Shown here: piece after piece, positions 46,243 to 54,431 of the stretch
How positions within the stretch are numbered: position 1 is the first letter of the stretch
Layout: each line of letters begins with the position of its first letter
DNA from: Nakamurella flava
GTDB lineage: Bacteria > Actinomycetota > Actinomycetes > Mycobacteriales > Nakamurellaceae
Assembly (NCBI RefSeq): GCF_005298075.1
Contig: NZ_SZZH01000006.1
Span: 423,050 to 487,049 of the forward strand
Reading direction: 5' to 3'
Length of the DNA: 64,000 bases
Position numbers and translations under genes: made by a program
Notes under the pieces: model-generated
Databases searched by the model: none
Seen by the model: only the letters and a program-made list of their open reading frames with translations
Told to the model about the DNA's origin: nothing

Positions 46243-46279
46243 GACCGGCGGGTGGAAGTCCCGCTTCCACTCGCCGGTC
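46243..46279 (+). other. Strong intercistronic hairpin between xylF and xylG
   Basis: Sixteen-base arms (GACCGGCGGGTGGAAG / CTTCCACTCGCCGGTC) pair with a single G-U and a 5-base loop, 20 bases after the xylF stop; no T-run follows. A stem here typically protects the upstream mRNA or stops part of the polymerases, giving more binding protein than ATPase and permease. Confidence 0.7.
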
Positions 46280-46402
46280 GTCTGCGGTCACCGTTTCCCG
46301 CCGGCTCCGCCGGCCGCACCGCGATCTCCGGCCCCGGCCGTGGAAGACGCGGCCGCCTCGACATCTCCTGTCCCGCAGCATCTTCGAAGAACGGAACCGT
46401 CC

Positions 46403-47188
46403 ATGGCCGACGCCTCCGCACCCCTCCTGCAGCTGCGGGGGGTGAACAAGAGTTTCGGCGCCGTGCAGGTCCTGCACGACGTCGACCTGAACATCTACCC
46501 CGGTCAGGTCACCGCCCTGGTCGGTGACAACGGCGCCGGGAAGTCCACGCTGGTCAAATGCGTGGCCGGGATCCATCCGATCGACAGCGGCGACTACCTG
46601 TTCGAGGGAAAACCCGTCCAGGTCAACAACCCGCGCGACGCCGCCGGCCTGGGCATCGAGATCGTCTACCAGGACCTCGCGCTCTGCGACAACCTCGACA
46701 TCGTCCAGAACATGTTCCTCGGCCGTGAACCCAAGTCGGGTGTCGTGCTGGACGAGGCGCAGATGGAAATCAAGGCCCGAGACACGCTGGCCTCCCTTTC
46801 CGTGCGCACGGTGTCCAGTGTCCGGCAACTGGTCTCGAGCCTGTCCGGCGGACAGCGCCAGACCGTGGCCATCGCGAAGTCGGTGCTCTGGAACTCCAAG
46901 GTCGTCATGCTCGACGAGCCCACGGCCGCCCTCGGTGTCGCCCAGACCCGTCAGGTGCTCGACCTGGTCCGCCGGCTGGCCGACAACGGCCTCGGGGTCC
47001 TGCTCATCAGCCACAACATGAACGACGTCAAGGAGGTCAGCGACCGGATCACCGCGCTGTACCTCGGCCGCGTCGCCGCCGAGGTCCCCGCGGCCGACGT
47101 GACCACCGGACAGATCGTCGAACTCATCACCAGCGGACGGTCCGGTTCCATCGGACTCGCCCCTGCGGTAGCGCAGGAGTCGGCATGA
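46403..47188 (+). CDS. xylG: Xylose ABC transporter, ATP-binding protein
   Basis: ABC ATPase of 261 residues. It has Walker A GDNGAGKST (near residue 45), a Q-loop, signature LSGGQRQ (~150), Walker B VVMLDEPTAAL and switch His in LLISHNMND. E. coli XylG has two fused cassettes; this protein has only one, as in many actinobacterial sugar importers, so the active form is presumably a homodimer. The ATG follows a 180-base gap with a hairpin. Its stop overlaps the ATG of a 16-codon mini-ORF rather than xylH itself. Confidence 0.94.
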   Translation: MADASAPLLQLRGVNKSFGAVQVLHDVDLNIYPGQVTALVGDNGAGKSTLVKCVAGIHPIDSGDYLFEGKPVQVNNPRDAAGLGIEIVYQDLALCDNLDIVQNMFLGREPKSGVVLDEAQMEIKARDTLASLSVRTVSSVRQLVSSLSGGQRQTVAIAKSVLWNSKVVMLDEPTAALGVAQTRQVLDLVRRLADNGLGVLLISHNMNDVKEVSDRITALYLGRVAAEVPAADVTTGQIVELITSGRSGSIGLAPAVAQESA

Positions 47189-47240
47189 CCAACAGCAAGG
47201 CCCGCATCGTCACCGTGGCGCAGGAGTCGGCATGACCAAC
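47171..47240 (+). repeat. Tandem duplication of the xylG-xylH junction
   Basis: A 23-base block containing the end of xylG, SD (CAGGAG) and ATGACCAAC start occurs exactly twice, at 47171-47193 and 47218-47240, offset 47 bases. Similarity extends further downstream with a 3-base shift (AGCAAGGCCC in both). The ancestral overlap of xylG stop with xylH start has thus been copied, separating the two genes by a mini-ORF while keeping ATGA coupling at both ends. Confidence 0.9.
47185..47235 (+). CDS. 16-codon mini-ORF between xylG and xylH
   Basis: ATG overlapping the xylG stop opens a reading frame for MTNSKARIVTVAQESA, whose TGA overlaps the xylH ATG. It has its own SD (GCAGGAG, 7 bases upstream). 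Its first residues echo the XylH start (MTN-SKA) and its last five (AQESA) copy the XylG C terminus, so it is a product of the junction duplication. It is probably translated simply by coupling; a peptide function is unproven. Confidence 0.55.
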   Translation: MTNSKARIVTVAQESA

Positions 47241-48524
47241 ACCAGCAAGGCCCCCGTCACCACCAAGGCCAAGAGCGACGTCGAGGCCCGCGCCATGTTC
47301 TCCGGCGACGCCGCCGGTCCGGTCTCCCTCGGTCAGTACTGGCAGGGCTACCGCAACAAGCTGCGCGCCGGCGACGTCGGTTCACTGCCGGCCATTCTCG
47401 GCCTCATCGTGCTGTTGATCGTCTTCACGATCGCCGCCCCCGGCACGTTCCTGTCGACGTTCAACTTCGCGAACCTGCTGACCCAGGCCGGATCCATCTG
47501 CGTGCTGGCGATGGGCATCGGGTTCGTCCTGCTGCTCGGCCACATCGACCTGTCGGCCGGTGTGATCGGCGGTGTCGGGGCCGGCGTGCTGGCCATGCTG
47601 CTGCTCAAGCAGGGCTGGCCGTGGTACCTGGCCGTCGTCGCCGCCCTGCTGGTCGGGGTGCTCATGGGCATCGTCACCGGCCTGCTGGTGTCGTCGGTCG
47701 GCATCCCGTCGTTCGTCGTGACGCTGGCGTTCTTCCTGGCCTACCAGGGCGTCCTGCTCTGGATCATCGGCACCGGCGGCACCGTCCCGCTGAACGACCC
47801 GACGATCGTGGCCATCAGCAACGGCAACATGCCCGTGGTGCTGGGCTGGATCGTGGTGGTGGCCTCGATCGCGATCTACGCCGGCATCAACCTGTTCGTC
47901 TACCAGCGGCGGCGCGCGGCCAACCTGGTCACCCCGCCGCTGGCCGTCATCCTGCTGCGGGTCGCCGTCATCGCCGTCCTGCTGCTCGGGGCGACCTACC
48001 TGCTGAGCCAGAACCGTTCCAAGGGCACGATCGTGCTCGAGGGCATCCCGTGGATCGCACCGATCGTCGGTGTGCTGCTGGTGTTCTGGACGTTCGTGCA
48101 GAACCGCACCGCCTTCGGCCGGCACGTCTACGCCGTCGGCGGCAACGCCGAGGCCGCCCGCCGCGCCGGTATCCGGGTCGGGTACATCACCATCGCCTGC
48201 TTCGTCATCAGCTCGGCCATGGCCGTGCTGTCCGGCATCATCGCCGCCTCGCGGCTGAACTCGGTGACCCCGGACGCCGGCGCCGGCAACACCCTGCTGT
48301 ACGCGGTGGCCGCGGCGGTCATCGGCGGCACGTCGCTGTTCGGCGGCAAGGGCAAGGCCCGGGACGCGATCATCGGTGGCCTCGTCATCGCGGTGATCGA
48401 CAACGGCCTCGGCCTGCTCGGACTGCAGGCCTACATCAAGTACATCATCACCGGCCTGGTGCTGCTCCTGGCCGCCAGCGTCGACGCGATCAGCCGTCGT
48501 CGTCGGGCCAGCGCCGGTCGTTAG
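47232..48524 (+). CDS. xylH: Xylose ABC transporter, permease
   Basis: Membrane component of the xylose importer, 430 residues with 10-12 hydrophobic segments. BPD_transp_2 family features are LTQAGSICVLAMGIGFVLLLGHIDLSAGVIGG (~80-110), SVGIPSFVVTLAFFLAYQG, and the conserved cytoplasmic loop NRTAFGRHVYAVGGNAEAARRAGI before the last third. A 50-residue polar head precedes the first segment. It is translationally coupled to the mini-ORF and followed by a terminator hairpin. Confidence 0.94.
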   Translation: MTNTSKAPVTTKAKSDVEARAMFSGDAAGPVSLGQYWQGYRNKLRAGDVGSLPAILGLIVLLIVFTIAAPGTFLSTFNFANLLTQAGSICVLAMGIGFVLLLGHIDLSAGVIGGVGAGVLAMLLLKQGWPWYLAVVAALLVGVLMGIVTGLLVSSVGIPSFVVTLAFFLAYQGVLLWIIGTGGTVPLNDPTIVAISNGNMPVVLGWIVVVASIAIYAGINLFVYQRRRAANLVTPPLAVILLRVAVIAVLLLGATYLLSQNRSKGTIVLEGIPWIAPIVGVLLVFWTFVQNRTAFGRHVYAVGGNAEAARRAGIRVGYITIACFVISSAMAVLSGIIAASRLNSVTPDAGAGNTLLYAVAAAVIGGTSLFGGKGKARDAIIGGLVIAVIDNGLGLLGLQAYIKYIITGLVLLLAASVDAISRRRRASAGR

Positions 48525-48532
48525 GCATCGAC

Positions 48533-48564
48533 GGGCGTGCGGACCGGCTCTGGTCCGCACGCCC
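48533..48564 (+). terminator. Terminator hairpin after xylFGH
   Basis: Perfect 13-bp stem (GGGCGTGCGGACC / GGTCCGCACGCCC) with a 6-base loop, 8 bases after the xylH stop and before the regulator gene. No T-run. It should end most xylFGH transcripts, so the regulator is likely expressed separately or by read-through. Confidence 0.7.
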
Positions 48565-48677
48565 CACGGTGGCGATCCGTCTGCACATCGCCGCGCGGAG
48601 GCGTCATGCTGCGAGCGCCCACACCGCTGGGCGCGTCCGCGTCATCCCGCGGTGCACGAGAACAGGAGGAGGCGACC

Positions 48678-49943
48678 GTGGTCGGTGCCGGACGCCAGGG
48701 CGACCCCCGGTCGCCGGCCGATCAAGCCACGGTGCGGCGGCTCAATCTCGCGCTGGTGATGCAGCGGCTCGCCACCGGACCGCGCACCCGGGCCCGGCTC
48801 GCCGAGGACACCGGTCTGAACAAGGCGACGGTCTCCAGCCTGATCACCGAGCTCATCGACCGCGACCTCGTCACCGAGGGCCACATCGACCGTGGCGGCC
48901 TCGGCCGCCCGGGGCGCACCGTCGAGGTGCACCCCGGCGGGCCGCGCTTCATCGGCGCTGAGCTGCAGACCGGTTACGCCGAGGGCGTTCTCACCGACCT
49001 GACCGGTCGGGTGCTGGCCCGCCACCGGGTCGCCGAGTCGATGACCGACCTCGGACCGGAGCGGAGTCTGGCCCTCGTCGCGGAGTTGGCCCGGGAGCTG
49101 GTCGAGCGCGGCGGCGCGCACCCGGCCGACGTGCAGAGCGTGCACCTGGCCGTGCCGGGGCTCGTCGACACCGCCGCCGGGGCGCTGTCGTTCGCCCCCA
49201 ACCTGCACTGGTCGGACGTCGACGTGGTCGGCACCCTGCACCACCGGCTGGGTTGGTGCAGCGCCCGGATCGGAGTCGACAACGACGCCAACATGGGTGC
49301 GATGGCCCACTGGGCGGTCGGCGACGTCGCCGGCACACGCAACCTGGTGTACCTCGCGGGGAATGCCGGTGTCGGCGCCGGTCTCATCGTCGACGGTCAC
49401 ATCGTCCGCGGCTCCAGCGGCTTCGCCGGCGAGGTGGGACACCTGGCCATCGGTCCGAGCGGGCGCGAGTGCGGGTGCGGCCGCACCGGCTGCTGGGAGA
49501 CGGCGGTCGGGCTCACCGCGCTCCTGACGTCGGTGGCCGAACCCGGGGACCGGCTGCGGGACGAGCACATCGACGTCGAGGTCCGCGTGCAGGGCGTGTG
49601 CGACCTCATCGCGGCCGGCGACCCCCGGGCCCGCCGGTCGGTGGGTGATCAGGCCCAGTGGCTGGGCACCGGGGTGGCCATGCTGTGTCAGGTGCTCGAT
49701 CCCGACGTCGTCGTCCTCGGCGGGCACTACCCGGCCCTGCGTGAGCATCTGCAGGACGCGGTGGCCCACGCCCTGCGGACCGCGGCGCTACCGCCGGGCG
49801 GACTGCGCACCCGCGTGGTGTTCTCCCCGCTGCGCTTCTCGGCCGTGGCCCTCGGAGCCGCCTACGTCGGCATCCACCAGGTCCTCGCCGACCCCACCCT
49901 CGTCCCGATCAGTCCGCCGGTCCGGGAGGCCGGTTCCGCCTGA
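48678..49943 (+). CDS. ROK family transcriptional regulator, probable XylR
   Basis: Repressor of 421 residues. The winged HTH at ~15-75 reads LVMQRLATGPRTRARLAEDTGLNKATVSSLITELIDRDLV. A ROK sugar-kinase-like domain follows (~95-400) with the zinc motif CGCGRTGCWE and GLIVDGHIVRGSSGFAGEVGHL. Placed between the xylose transporter and xylulokinase, with a XylR-type operator upstream of xylF, it most likely represses these genes until xylose binds. I chose GTG 48678, 6 bases after an AGGAGGAGG SD; the frame remains open to 48537. Confidence 0.9.
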   Translation: MVGAGRQGDPRSPADQATVRRLNLALVMQRLATGPRTRARLAEDTGLNKATVSSLITELIDRDLVTEGHIDRGGLGRPGRTVEVHPGGPRFIGAELQTGYAEGVLTDLTGRVLARHRVAESMTDLGPERSLALVAELARELVERGGAHPADVQSVHLAVPGLVDTAAGALSFAPNLHWSDVDVVGTLHHRLGWCSARIGVDNDANMGAMAHWAVGDVAGTRNLVYLAGNAGVGAGLIVDGHIVRGSSGFAGEVGHLAIGPSGRECGCGRTGCWETAVGLTALLTSVAEPGDRLRDEHIDVEVRVQGVCDLIAAGDPRARRSVGDQAQWLGTGVAMLCQVLDPDVVVLGGHYPALREHLQDAVAHALRTAALPPGGLRTRVVFSPLRFSAVALGAAYVGIHQVLADPTLVPISPPVREAGSA

Positions 49944-50061
49944 GCCGCCGCACCGGACGACGATGTCGGCAGCGGCCCGGCGTCCCCGCCCCGTCCACGT
50001 GCCCGTCCACCGACCCGCCCCAGCCCGACCACCAGTGCACGACCGACAAAGGAGTCCGACC

Positions 50062-51501
50062 GTGACCACGGCATCCCCGGCCCCCGCCGATTCCCAGCCC
50101 CCCGGTGACGAGGTCCTCGTCGCCGGCATCGACTCGTCCACCCAGTCGACCAAGGTGGTCCTGGTCCGGGCCAGTGACGGCACCGTCGTCGCCGAGGCCA
50201 GCGCTCCCCACCCCAACGGCACCGAGGTCGACCCGAAGTACTGGTGGAAGGCCCTGCAGACCGCCGGCGCCGGCCTGCTGGAGCGGGCCGCCGCCATCGG
50301 CGTCGGCGGTCAGCAGCACGGCATGGTGCTGCTCGACGACCAGGGTGAGGTCGTGCGCCCGGCGCTGCTGTGGAACGACCTGCGGTCGTCCCCGCAGGGC
50401 CACCAGGTCGTCGAGCACCTCGGCGGACCGCAGGCCACGGCGGACGCCATCGGGTCCGTGCCGGCGGGTTCCTTCACCGTCACCAAGCTGCGGTGGGTCT
50501 TCGAGAACGAGCCCGAGAACGCCGCCCGCGTGGCGGCTGTCGGCCTGCCGCACGACTGGGTGACCTGGAAGCTCGCCGGCGGCCACGAGGCCGGCGTCGG
50601 TCTGACCACCGACCACGGCGACGCGTCCGGCACCGGCTTCTACTCGCCGTCCAAGCGGGACTGGCTGCCCGAGCTGGCCGCCTGGGCCCTGGGCCGGCCG
50701 GCCGACCAGGCCCCCGCGCTACCCCGGCTGGTCGAACCGGGCGGGGTCGCGGGCCGCACCCCGTCCGGGACGCTGCTGTCCGCCGGGACGGGTGACAACC
50801 CCGCTGCCGCACTGGGTCTGGGCCTGGAGCCCGGTGACGTGGTGGTGTCGATCGGCACGTCGGGCACGGCCTACTGCGTCAGCGACGAACCGTCGGCCGA
50901 CCCGCTGGGCATGGTCGTGGGCTTCGCCGACGCCACCGGCAACTACCTCCCGCTGGCCTGCACCATCAACGCCGCCCGCATCCTCTCGACCACCGAGGAG
51001 CTCCTGGGCGTCGACCACGACGAGTTCTCCCGCCTCGCGCTGTCGGCCCCGGCCGGGGCCAACGGCCTGGTCCTGCTGCCGTACCTGGACGGTGAGCGGA
51101 CCCCCAACCGGCCCGAGGCCACCGGCGTGCTCAAGGGCCTGACCTCGGCGACCACCCGGGCCGACTACGCGCGCGCCGCGGTCGAGGGGCTGCTGTGTTC
51201 GCTGGCCGACGCGGTCGATGCGCTGGGGGTGACCGCGCGCCGGGTGCTGCTGATCGGCGGTGCGGTCAAGAGCGAGGCGGTCCGCCGGATCGCCCCGGCG
51301 ATCTTCGGGGTGGACGTGCAGGTGCCGCCGCCAGCCGAGTACGTCGCCCTGGGCGCCGCCCGTCAGGCGGCCTGGGCGCTCTCCGGCGCGGCCGAGCCGC
51401 CGGTGTGGGCGGCGGCGCAGACCGAGACCTACAGCGCCCCCGCCACTCCCGAGGTGCTCGAGCGATACCGGGTGCTGCGGGACGCCACCGTGGGCTGGTA
51501 G
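50062..51501 (+). CDS. xylB: Xylulokinase
   Basis: FGGY-family kinase converting D-xylulose to xylulose 5-phosphate; 479 residues. The N domain has VAGIDSSTQSTKVVLV, GVGGQQHGMVLLD (xylulokinase QQHG) and ALLWNDLRS. The C domain has SIGTSGTAYC, LLPYLDGERTPNRPEATG and VLLIGGAVKSEAVRRIAP. The GTG start is 6 bases after an AAAGGAGT SD. Xylose isomerase (xylA), needed to make xylulose, is not in this window. Confidence 0.95.
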   Translation: MTTASPAPADSQPPGDEVLVAGIDSSTQSTKVVLVRASDGTVVAEASAPHPNGTEVDPKYWWKALQTAGAGLLERAAAIGVGGQQHGMVLLDDQGEVVRPALLWNDLRSSPQGHQVVEHLGGPQATADAIGSVPAGSFTVTKLRWVFENEPENAARVAAVGLPHDWVTWKLAGGHEAGVGLTTDHGDASGTGFYSPSKRDWLPELAAWALGRPADQAPALPRLVEPGGVAGRTPSGTLLSAGTGDNPAAALGLGLEPGDVVVSIGTSGTAYCVSDEPSADPLGMVVGFADATGNYLPLACTINAARILSTTEELLGVDHDEFSRLALSAPAGANGLVLLPYLDGERTPNRPEATGVLKGLTSATTRADYARAAVEGLLCSLADAVDALGVTARRVLLIGGAVKSEAVRRIAPAIFGVDVQVPPPAEYVALGAARQAAWALSGAAEPPVWAAAQTETYSAPATPEVLERYRVLRDATVGW

Positions 51502-51510
51502 CCGGTGCGT

Positions 51511-51546
51511 CCCGGCCGGGAGCGGGGTGCCCCGCCCCCGGCCGGG
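51511..51546. terminator. Terminator hairpin between xylB and the LPMO gene
   Basis: Seventeen-base arms CCCGGCCGGGAGCGGGG / CCCCGCCCCCGGCCGGG with one mismatch and a 2-base loop (in practice 4), between two convergent genes, so it can serve both directions. Confidence 0.65.
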
Positions 51547-51562
51547 CTCGGTGGAACGACCA

Positions 51563-52636
51563 TCAGGGCGCGGACGGCAGCCACAGGGCGAGCGCGGTGA
51601 TCCACGACGGGTCGCCCCAGCCCCGGTGGCTCTGCCGGCACACGTAGACGCGGCCCTCGAAGCTGACCCGGTCGCCGATGCGGTAGGAACCGAACGGATT
51701 CCACGCCGGCGCGGCCGGGGCCCCGGTGGTCGGAGTCGGGGCGGCCGTCGTCGGTGTCGTGGTGGTCGCCGGTGCGGTGGTCGCCGGTGCGGTGGTCGAC
51801 GGCGTGCTCGTGGCCGGTGGCGTGGAAGTGACCGGTGCTGACGTGGCCGGCGCGGTGGTGGCCGGCGCCGTCGCCGGGCTGCTCGTGGATGGCGCACTGC
51901 TGGTCGTCTCGGGGTGGCTGTGGTGGTGCTCGCTGGTCGGGGCGGCCGTCGTCGGTGTCGTGGTGGTCGCCGGCGTGGGGTTGGAGCCCGCTGCGCCCAC
52001 GTCGAGATCGATGGTGTTGTAGAAGGCGTTGGCCGTGTCGGCGACATCCCAGACGGCGTAGAGGATCTGGTAACCGCTGCGGTCAGCGGGGATCGTGATG
52101 GTGTGCGACGGGTTCATCGACGCGGCGCTGCCGTCGTGCGGCACCGTGGCGATGAGCTCCAGCTCGGACCGGGTCAGCGGCGCGTTCGGGTTCCACCCCG
52201 GCTTGGTCAGGTAGTACCGCCACTGGCTGGTGCGGTGCGCGGCGGTGTACTGCCACGTCACCGTGAGCGGGCCGGCCGCCACGGGGTTCTTCCACCAGCG
52301 GGTCGCGGTCTGCTGGTCGAGTACGCCCCCGAAGAGCCCACCGGCCGAGGCGAGCCGGCCGTCGGCGGGCCCGGCGGCGGGGAAGCCCTTGGGCGCCTCC
52401 AGGCTCTGCGGTTCGTTCGCGACGGCGCCGCGGTCGGCGTTCTGGCTGGCGGCGGCGCGGGAGACCACGGTTCCGGCGACGTAGCCGTGGGCGGCGGCCG
52501 GGGTGGCGCCGGCGATCGTGAGACCGGCCCCGACCAGGACGGTGACGGCGAGGGTCCCGACGGCGGCGCGGGCTCGGGGGCGGAAGCCGCGGAGGGGACC
52601 CGGCGGGGGCATGGTGGATCTGCGATGGTCGGCCAT
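51563..52636 (-). CDS. Secreted lytic polysaccharide monooxygenase (AA10) with CBM
   Basis: Copper enzyme that oxidatively cleaves chitin or cellulose; 357 residues. A signal peptide (residues ~1-49) ends ATPAAA, leaving His50 as the mature N terminus. His50 and His134 (TAAHRTSQWRYYLTKPGW) form the histidine brace, with Phe205 (NAFYNTIDLDV) axial. EAPKGFPAAGPADGRLASAGG is the AA10 surface pattern. A ~95-residue Thr/Pro/Ala linker follows, then a CBM5/12-like module (~313-357, WNPFGSYRIGDRVSFEGRVYVCRQSH). Start assignment follows the signal peptide; MPPPGP (Met9) is possible. Confidence 0.92.
   Translation of the reverse strand: MADHRRSTMPPPGPLRGFRPRARAAVGTLAVTVLVGAGLTIAGATPAAAHGYVAGTVVSRAAASQNADRGAVANEPQSLEAPKGFPAAGPADGRLASAGGLFGGVLDQQTATRWWKNPVAAGPLTVTWQYTAAHRTSQWRYYLTKPGWNPNAPLTRSELELIATVPHDGSAASMNPSHTITIPADRSGYQILYAVWDVADTANAFYNTIDLDVGAAGSNPTPATTTTPTTAAPTSEHHHSHPETTSSAPSTSSPATAPATTAPATSAPVTSTPPATSTPSTTAPATTAPATTTTPTTAAPTPTTGAPAAPAWNPFGSYRIGDRVSFEGRVYVCRQSHRGWGDPSWITALALWLPSAP
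51735..51973 (-). repeat. Two 38-bp direct repeats in the LPMO linker
   Basis: The segment 51735-51772 recurs exactly at 51936-51973, coding in both copies for ATTTTPTTAAPT in the linker. Shorter GTGGTCGCCGGTGC units are reiterated between them. Such repeats make linker length variable by recombination or slippage, and are a likely site of strain variation or misassembly. Confidence 0.85.
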
Positions 52637-52737
52637 ACGACGACCGTATGGCGTAGTCAGCTGACTACTCTAGGCCACTATCGCGTGGCAGATCCCAGCT
52701 GAAGAGGGGGATGCGGGCCCCCGATGCCGAGCCGTCG

Positions 52738-53163
52738 TCAGCCCACGAAGATGCAGAACGGATGCCCGTCGGGATCGGCGAAGACGTACAGCGGTTCCTG
52801 CGGATCGTCGAATCGGTCCTGCAGCAGACGGGCGCCCAGCTGTTCGGCGCGGGCCCGAAATTCCTGCAGGGCCGCGGAATCACCCGCCGTCAGATCCAGG
52901 TGCAGTTGCTGGGCCACCGGTCCGTCCGGCCAGGTGACCTCGGGCACCGCGTCGACCTGCTGGAACGCCAGGCCGGCCCCGCCGGCCGGGGGACGCAGCA
53001 CCAGCCAGTCGGCCCCCTCGGGGTCCGGTTGGCCGGTCGGCGGCGGCTCGTCACCGGTGCGGTAGGACCAGCCGAGCAGACCGCGGTAAAACTCGGCCAG
53101 CCGGCGAGCGTCCGCGGTGTCGAGGACGACGTTGTACAGGACCGGGGCGGGGGTGTCCGTCAT
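52738..53163 (-). CDS. VOC superfamily (glyoxalase-like) protein
   Basis: Small protein of 141 residues with the paired beta-alpha-beta-beta-beta VOC modules: VLYNVVLDTADARRLAEFYRGLLGWSY at the start, WLVLRPPAGGAGLAFQQV, then QLHLDLTAGDSAALQEFRARAEQLGA and VFADPDGHPFCIFVG at the end. The last phrase is the typical C-terminal glyoxalase motif. I start at the ATG giving MTDTPAP. Function within this broad family (isomerase, dioxygenase or resistance protein) cannot be told. Confidence 0.88.
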   Translation of the reverse strand: MTDTPAPVLYNVVLDTADARRLAEFYRGLLGWSYRTGDEPPPTGQPDPEGADWLVLRPPAGGAGLAFQQVDAVPEVTWPDGPVAQQLHLDLTAGDSAALQEFRARAEQLGARLLQDRFDDPQEPLYVFADPDGHPFCIFVG

Positions 53164-53213
53164 GACCCCACCCAACCCCGGACGACGGTGGCCCGCGCGG
53201 TGGGTGGGACGCG

Positions 53214-54431
53214 TCAGGCGGTGGTCGCGGCGAACTCCTGGAGTCCGGTGATCAACCGGTCGACGTCGTCGTCATCGGTGTACGGCGCCAGACCCACTCG
53301 CAGGCCGCCGGTGTCGCCGAGTCCGAGCCACCGGGACGCCTCGATCGCGTAGAACGAGCCGGCGGGCGCGTTCACGCCCCGGGCGGCCAGGAACTCGTAG
53401 GCGGCCTCCGCCGGGCGGTCGGCGAAGGTCAGCAGGGTGGTGGGGGTGCGGCGCCGGGCCCGGGACCGTCGGGTCATCCCGGGGATGTCGTCCAGCGCGG
53501 CCTCGAGGCGGGCGTGCAACCGGCTCTCGTGAGTCTCGACGGCCGCCATCGCCGCGCCGATCCGGGTGCGCCGGTCACCGGCGACCTCCCCGGCCAGGCC
53601 GGCGATCACCTCGACGGCGGCGGTGGTACCGGCCAGCAGCTCGTAGGGCAGGGTGCCGAGCTCGAAGCGTTCCGGCACCGCGTTCGACGAGGGCAGCAGT
53701 TTGTCCGGTGACCACTGCTTCCACCACCCCGGGGCGGCGCTGAGCACCCCGCAGTGCGGGCCGAAGAACTTGTAGGGCGAGCAGGCGTAGACATCCGCGC
53801 CGAGCGCGCCCACGTCCACCGGGCAGTGCGCGGTGAAGTGCACGCCGTCGACGAAGCAGAAGGCCCCGACCGCGTGCGCGGCATCGGCGATGGCGCGGAC
53901 CTCCGGACGGGTGCCCAGCAGGTTCGACGACGCGGTCACCGCGACCCAGCGGGTCCGTTCGGACAGCAGGGCGGTGACGTCCTCGACGGCCAGTTCTCCG
54001 GTGGCCGGATCGAACGGCGCCCACCGCACCGTCGCGCCCGCCCGCTGCGCGGCGAGCACCCAGGGACGCACGTTGGCGTCGTGGTCCAGCCGGGTCACGA
54101 CGATCTCGTCGCCGGGTCCCCAGCCGGCCGCGAGCGTGCGGGTCAGGTCGAACGTCAACGCGGTCATGCTGCGCCCGAAGACGATGCCGCTGGGGTCGGC
54201 ACCGAGCAGATCGGCCATCGCCGCCCGTGCGGCCAGCACGATGCCGTCGGCCGTCCGCTCGGCGGCGGTCACCCGCCCGCGGTTGGCGATCGGGCTGGTC
54301 AGCGCATCGGCGACGGCCCGCGCGACCGCGCTCGGGGTCTGCGTGCCGCCCGGACCGTCGAAGTGGGCGGTGCCCTGGGCGAGGGCGGGGAAGCCGGCCC
54401 GGAAGGCGGCGATGTCGTAGGTCCCGCTCAT
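53214..54431 (-). CDS. Cysteine desulfurase-like class V aminotransferase
   Basis: PLP enzyme of fold type I, 405 residues. AHFDGPGGTQTP near residue 22 and SPIANRG are typical of the cysteine-desulfurase-like subgroup. Active-site residues are Asp195/His198 (FVDGVHFTAH) and the PLP Lys221 (CSPYKFFGPHCG). The usual mobile Cys loop of true IscS/SufS is not evident, so desulfurase activity should not be assumed. It overlaps the upstream DeoR gene (ATGA), which presumably regulates it. Confidence 0.88.
   Translation of the reverse strand: MSGTYDIAAFRAGFPALAQGTAHFDGPGGTQTPSAVARAVADALTSPIANRGRVTAAERTADGIVLAARAAMADLLGADPSGIVFGRSMTALTFDLTRTLAAGWGPGDEIVVTRLDHDANVRPWVLAAQRAGATVRWAPFDPATGELAVEDVTALLSERTRWVAVTASSNLLGTRPEVRAIADAAHAVGAFCFVDGVHFTAHCPVDVGALGADVYACSPYKFFGPHCGVLSAAPGWWKQWSPDKLLPSSNAVPERFELGTLPYELLAGTTAAVEVIAGLAGEVAGDRRTRIGAAMAAVETHESRLHARLEAALDDIPGMTRRSRARRRTPTTLLTFADRPAEAAYEFLAARGVNAPAGSFYAIEASRWLGLGDTGGLRVGLAPYTDDDDVDRLITGLQEFAATTA

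Noticed and set aside
46403..47188. xylG as a truncated gene because E. coli XylG is twice as long
   Set aside because: The single cassette is complete from Walker A to the switch histidine, ends at a coupled junction, and single-cassette sugar ATPases are common in actinobacteria.
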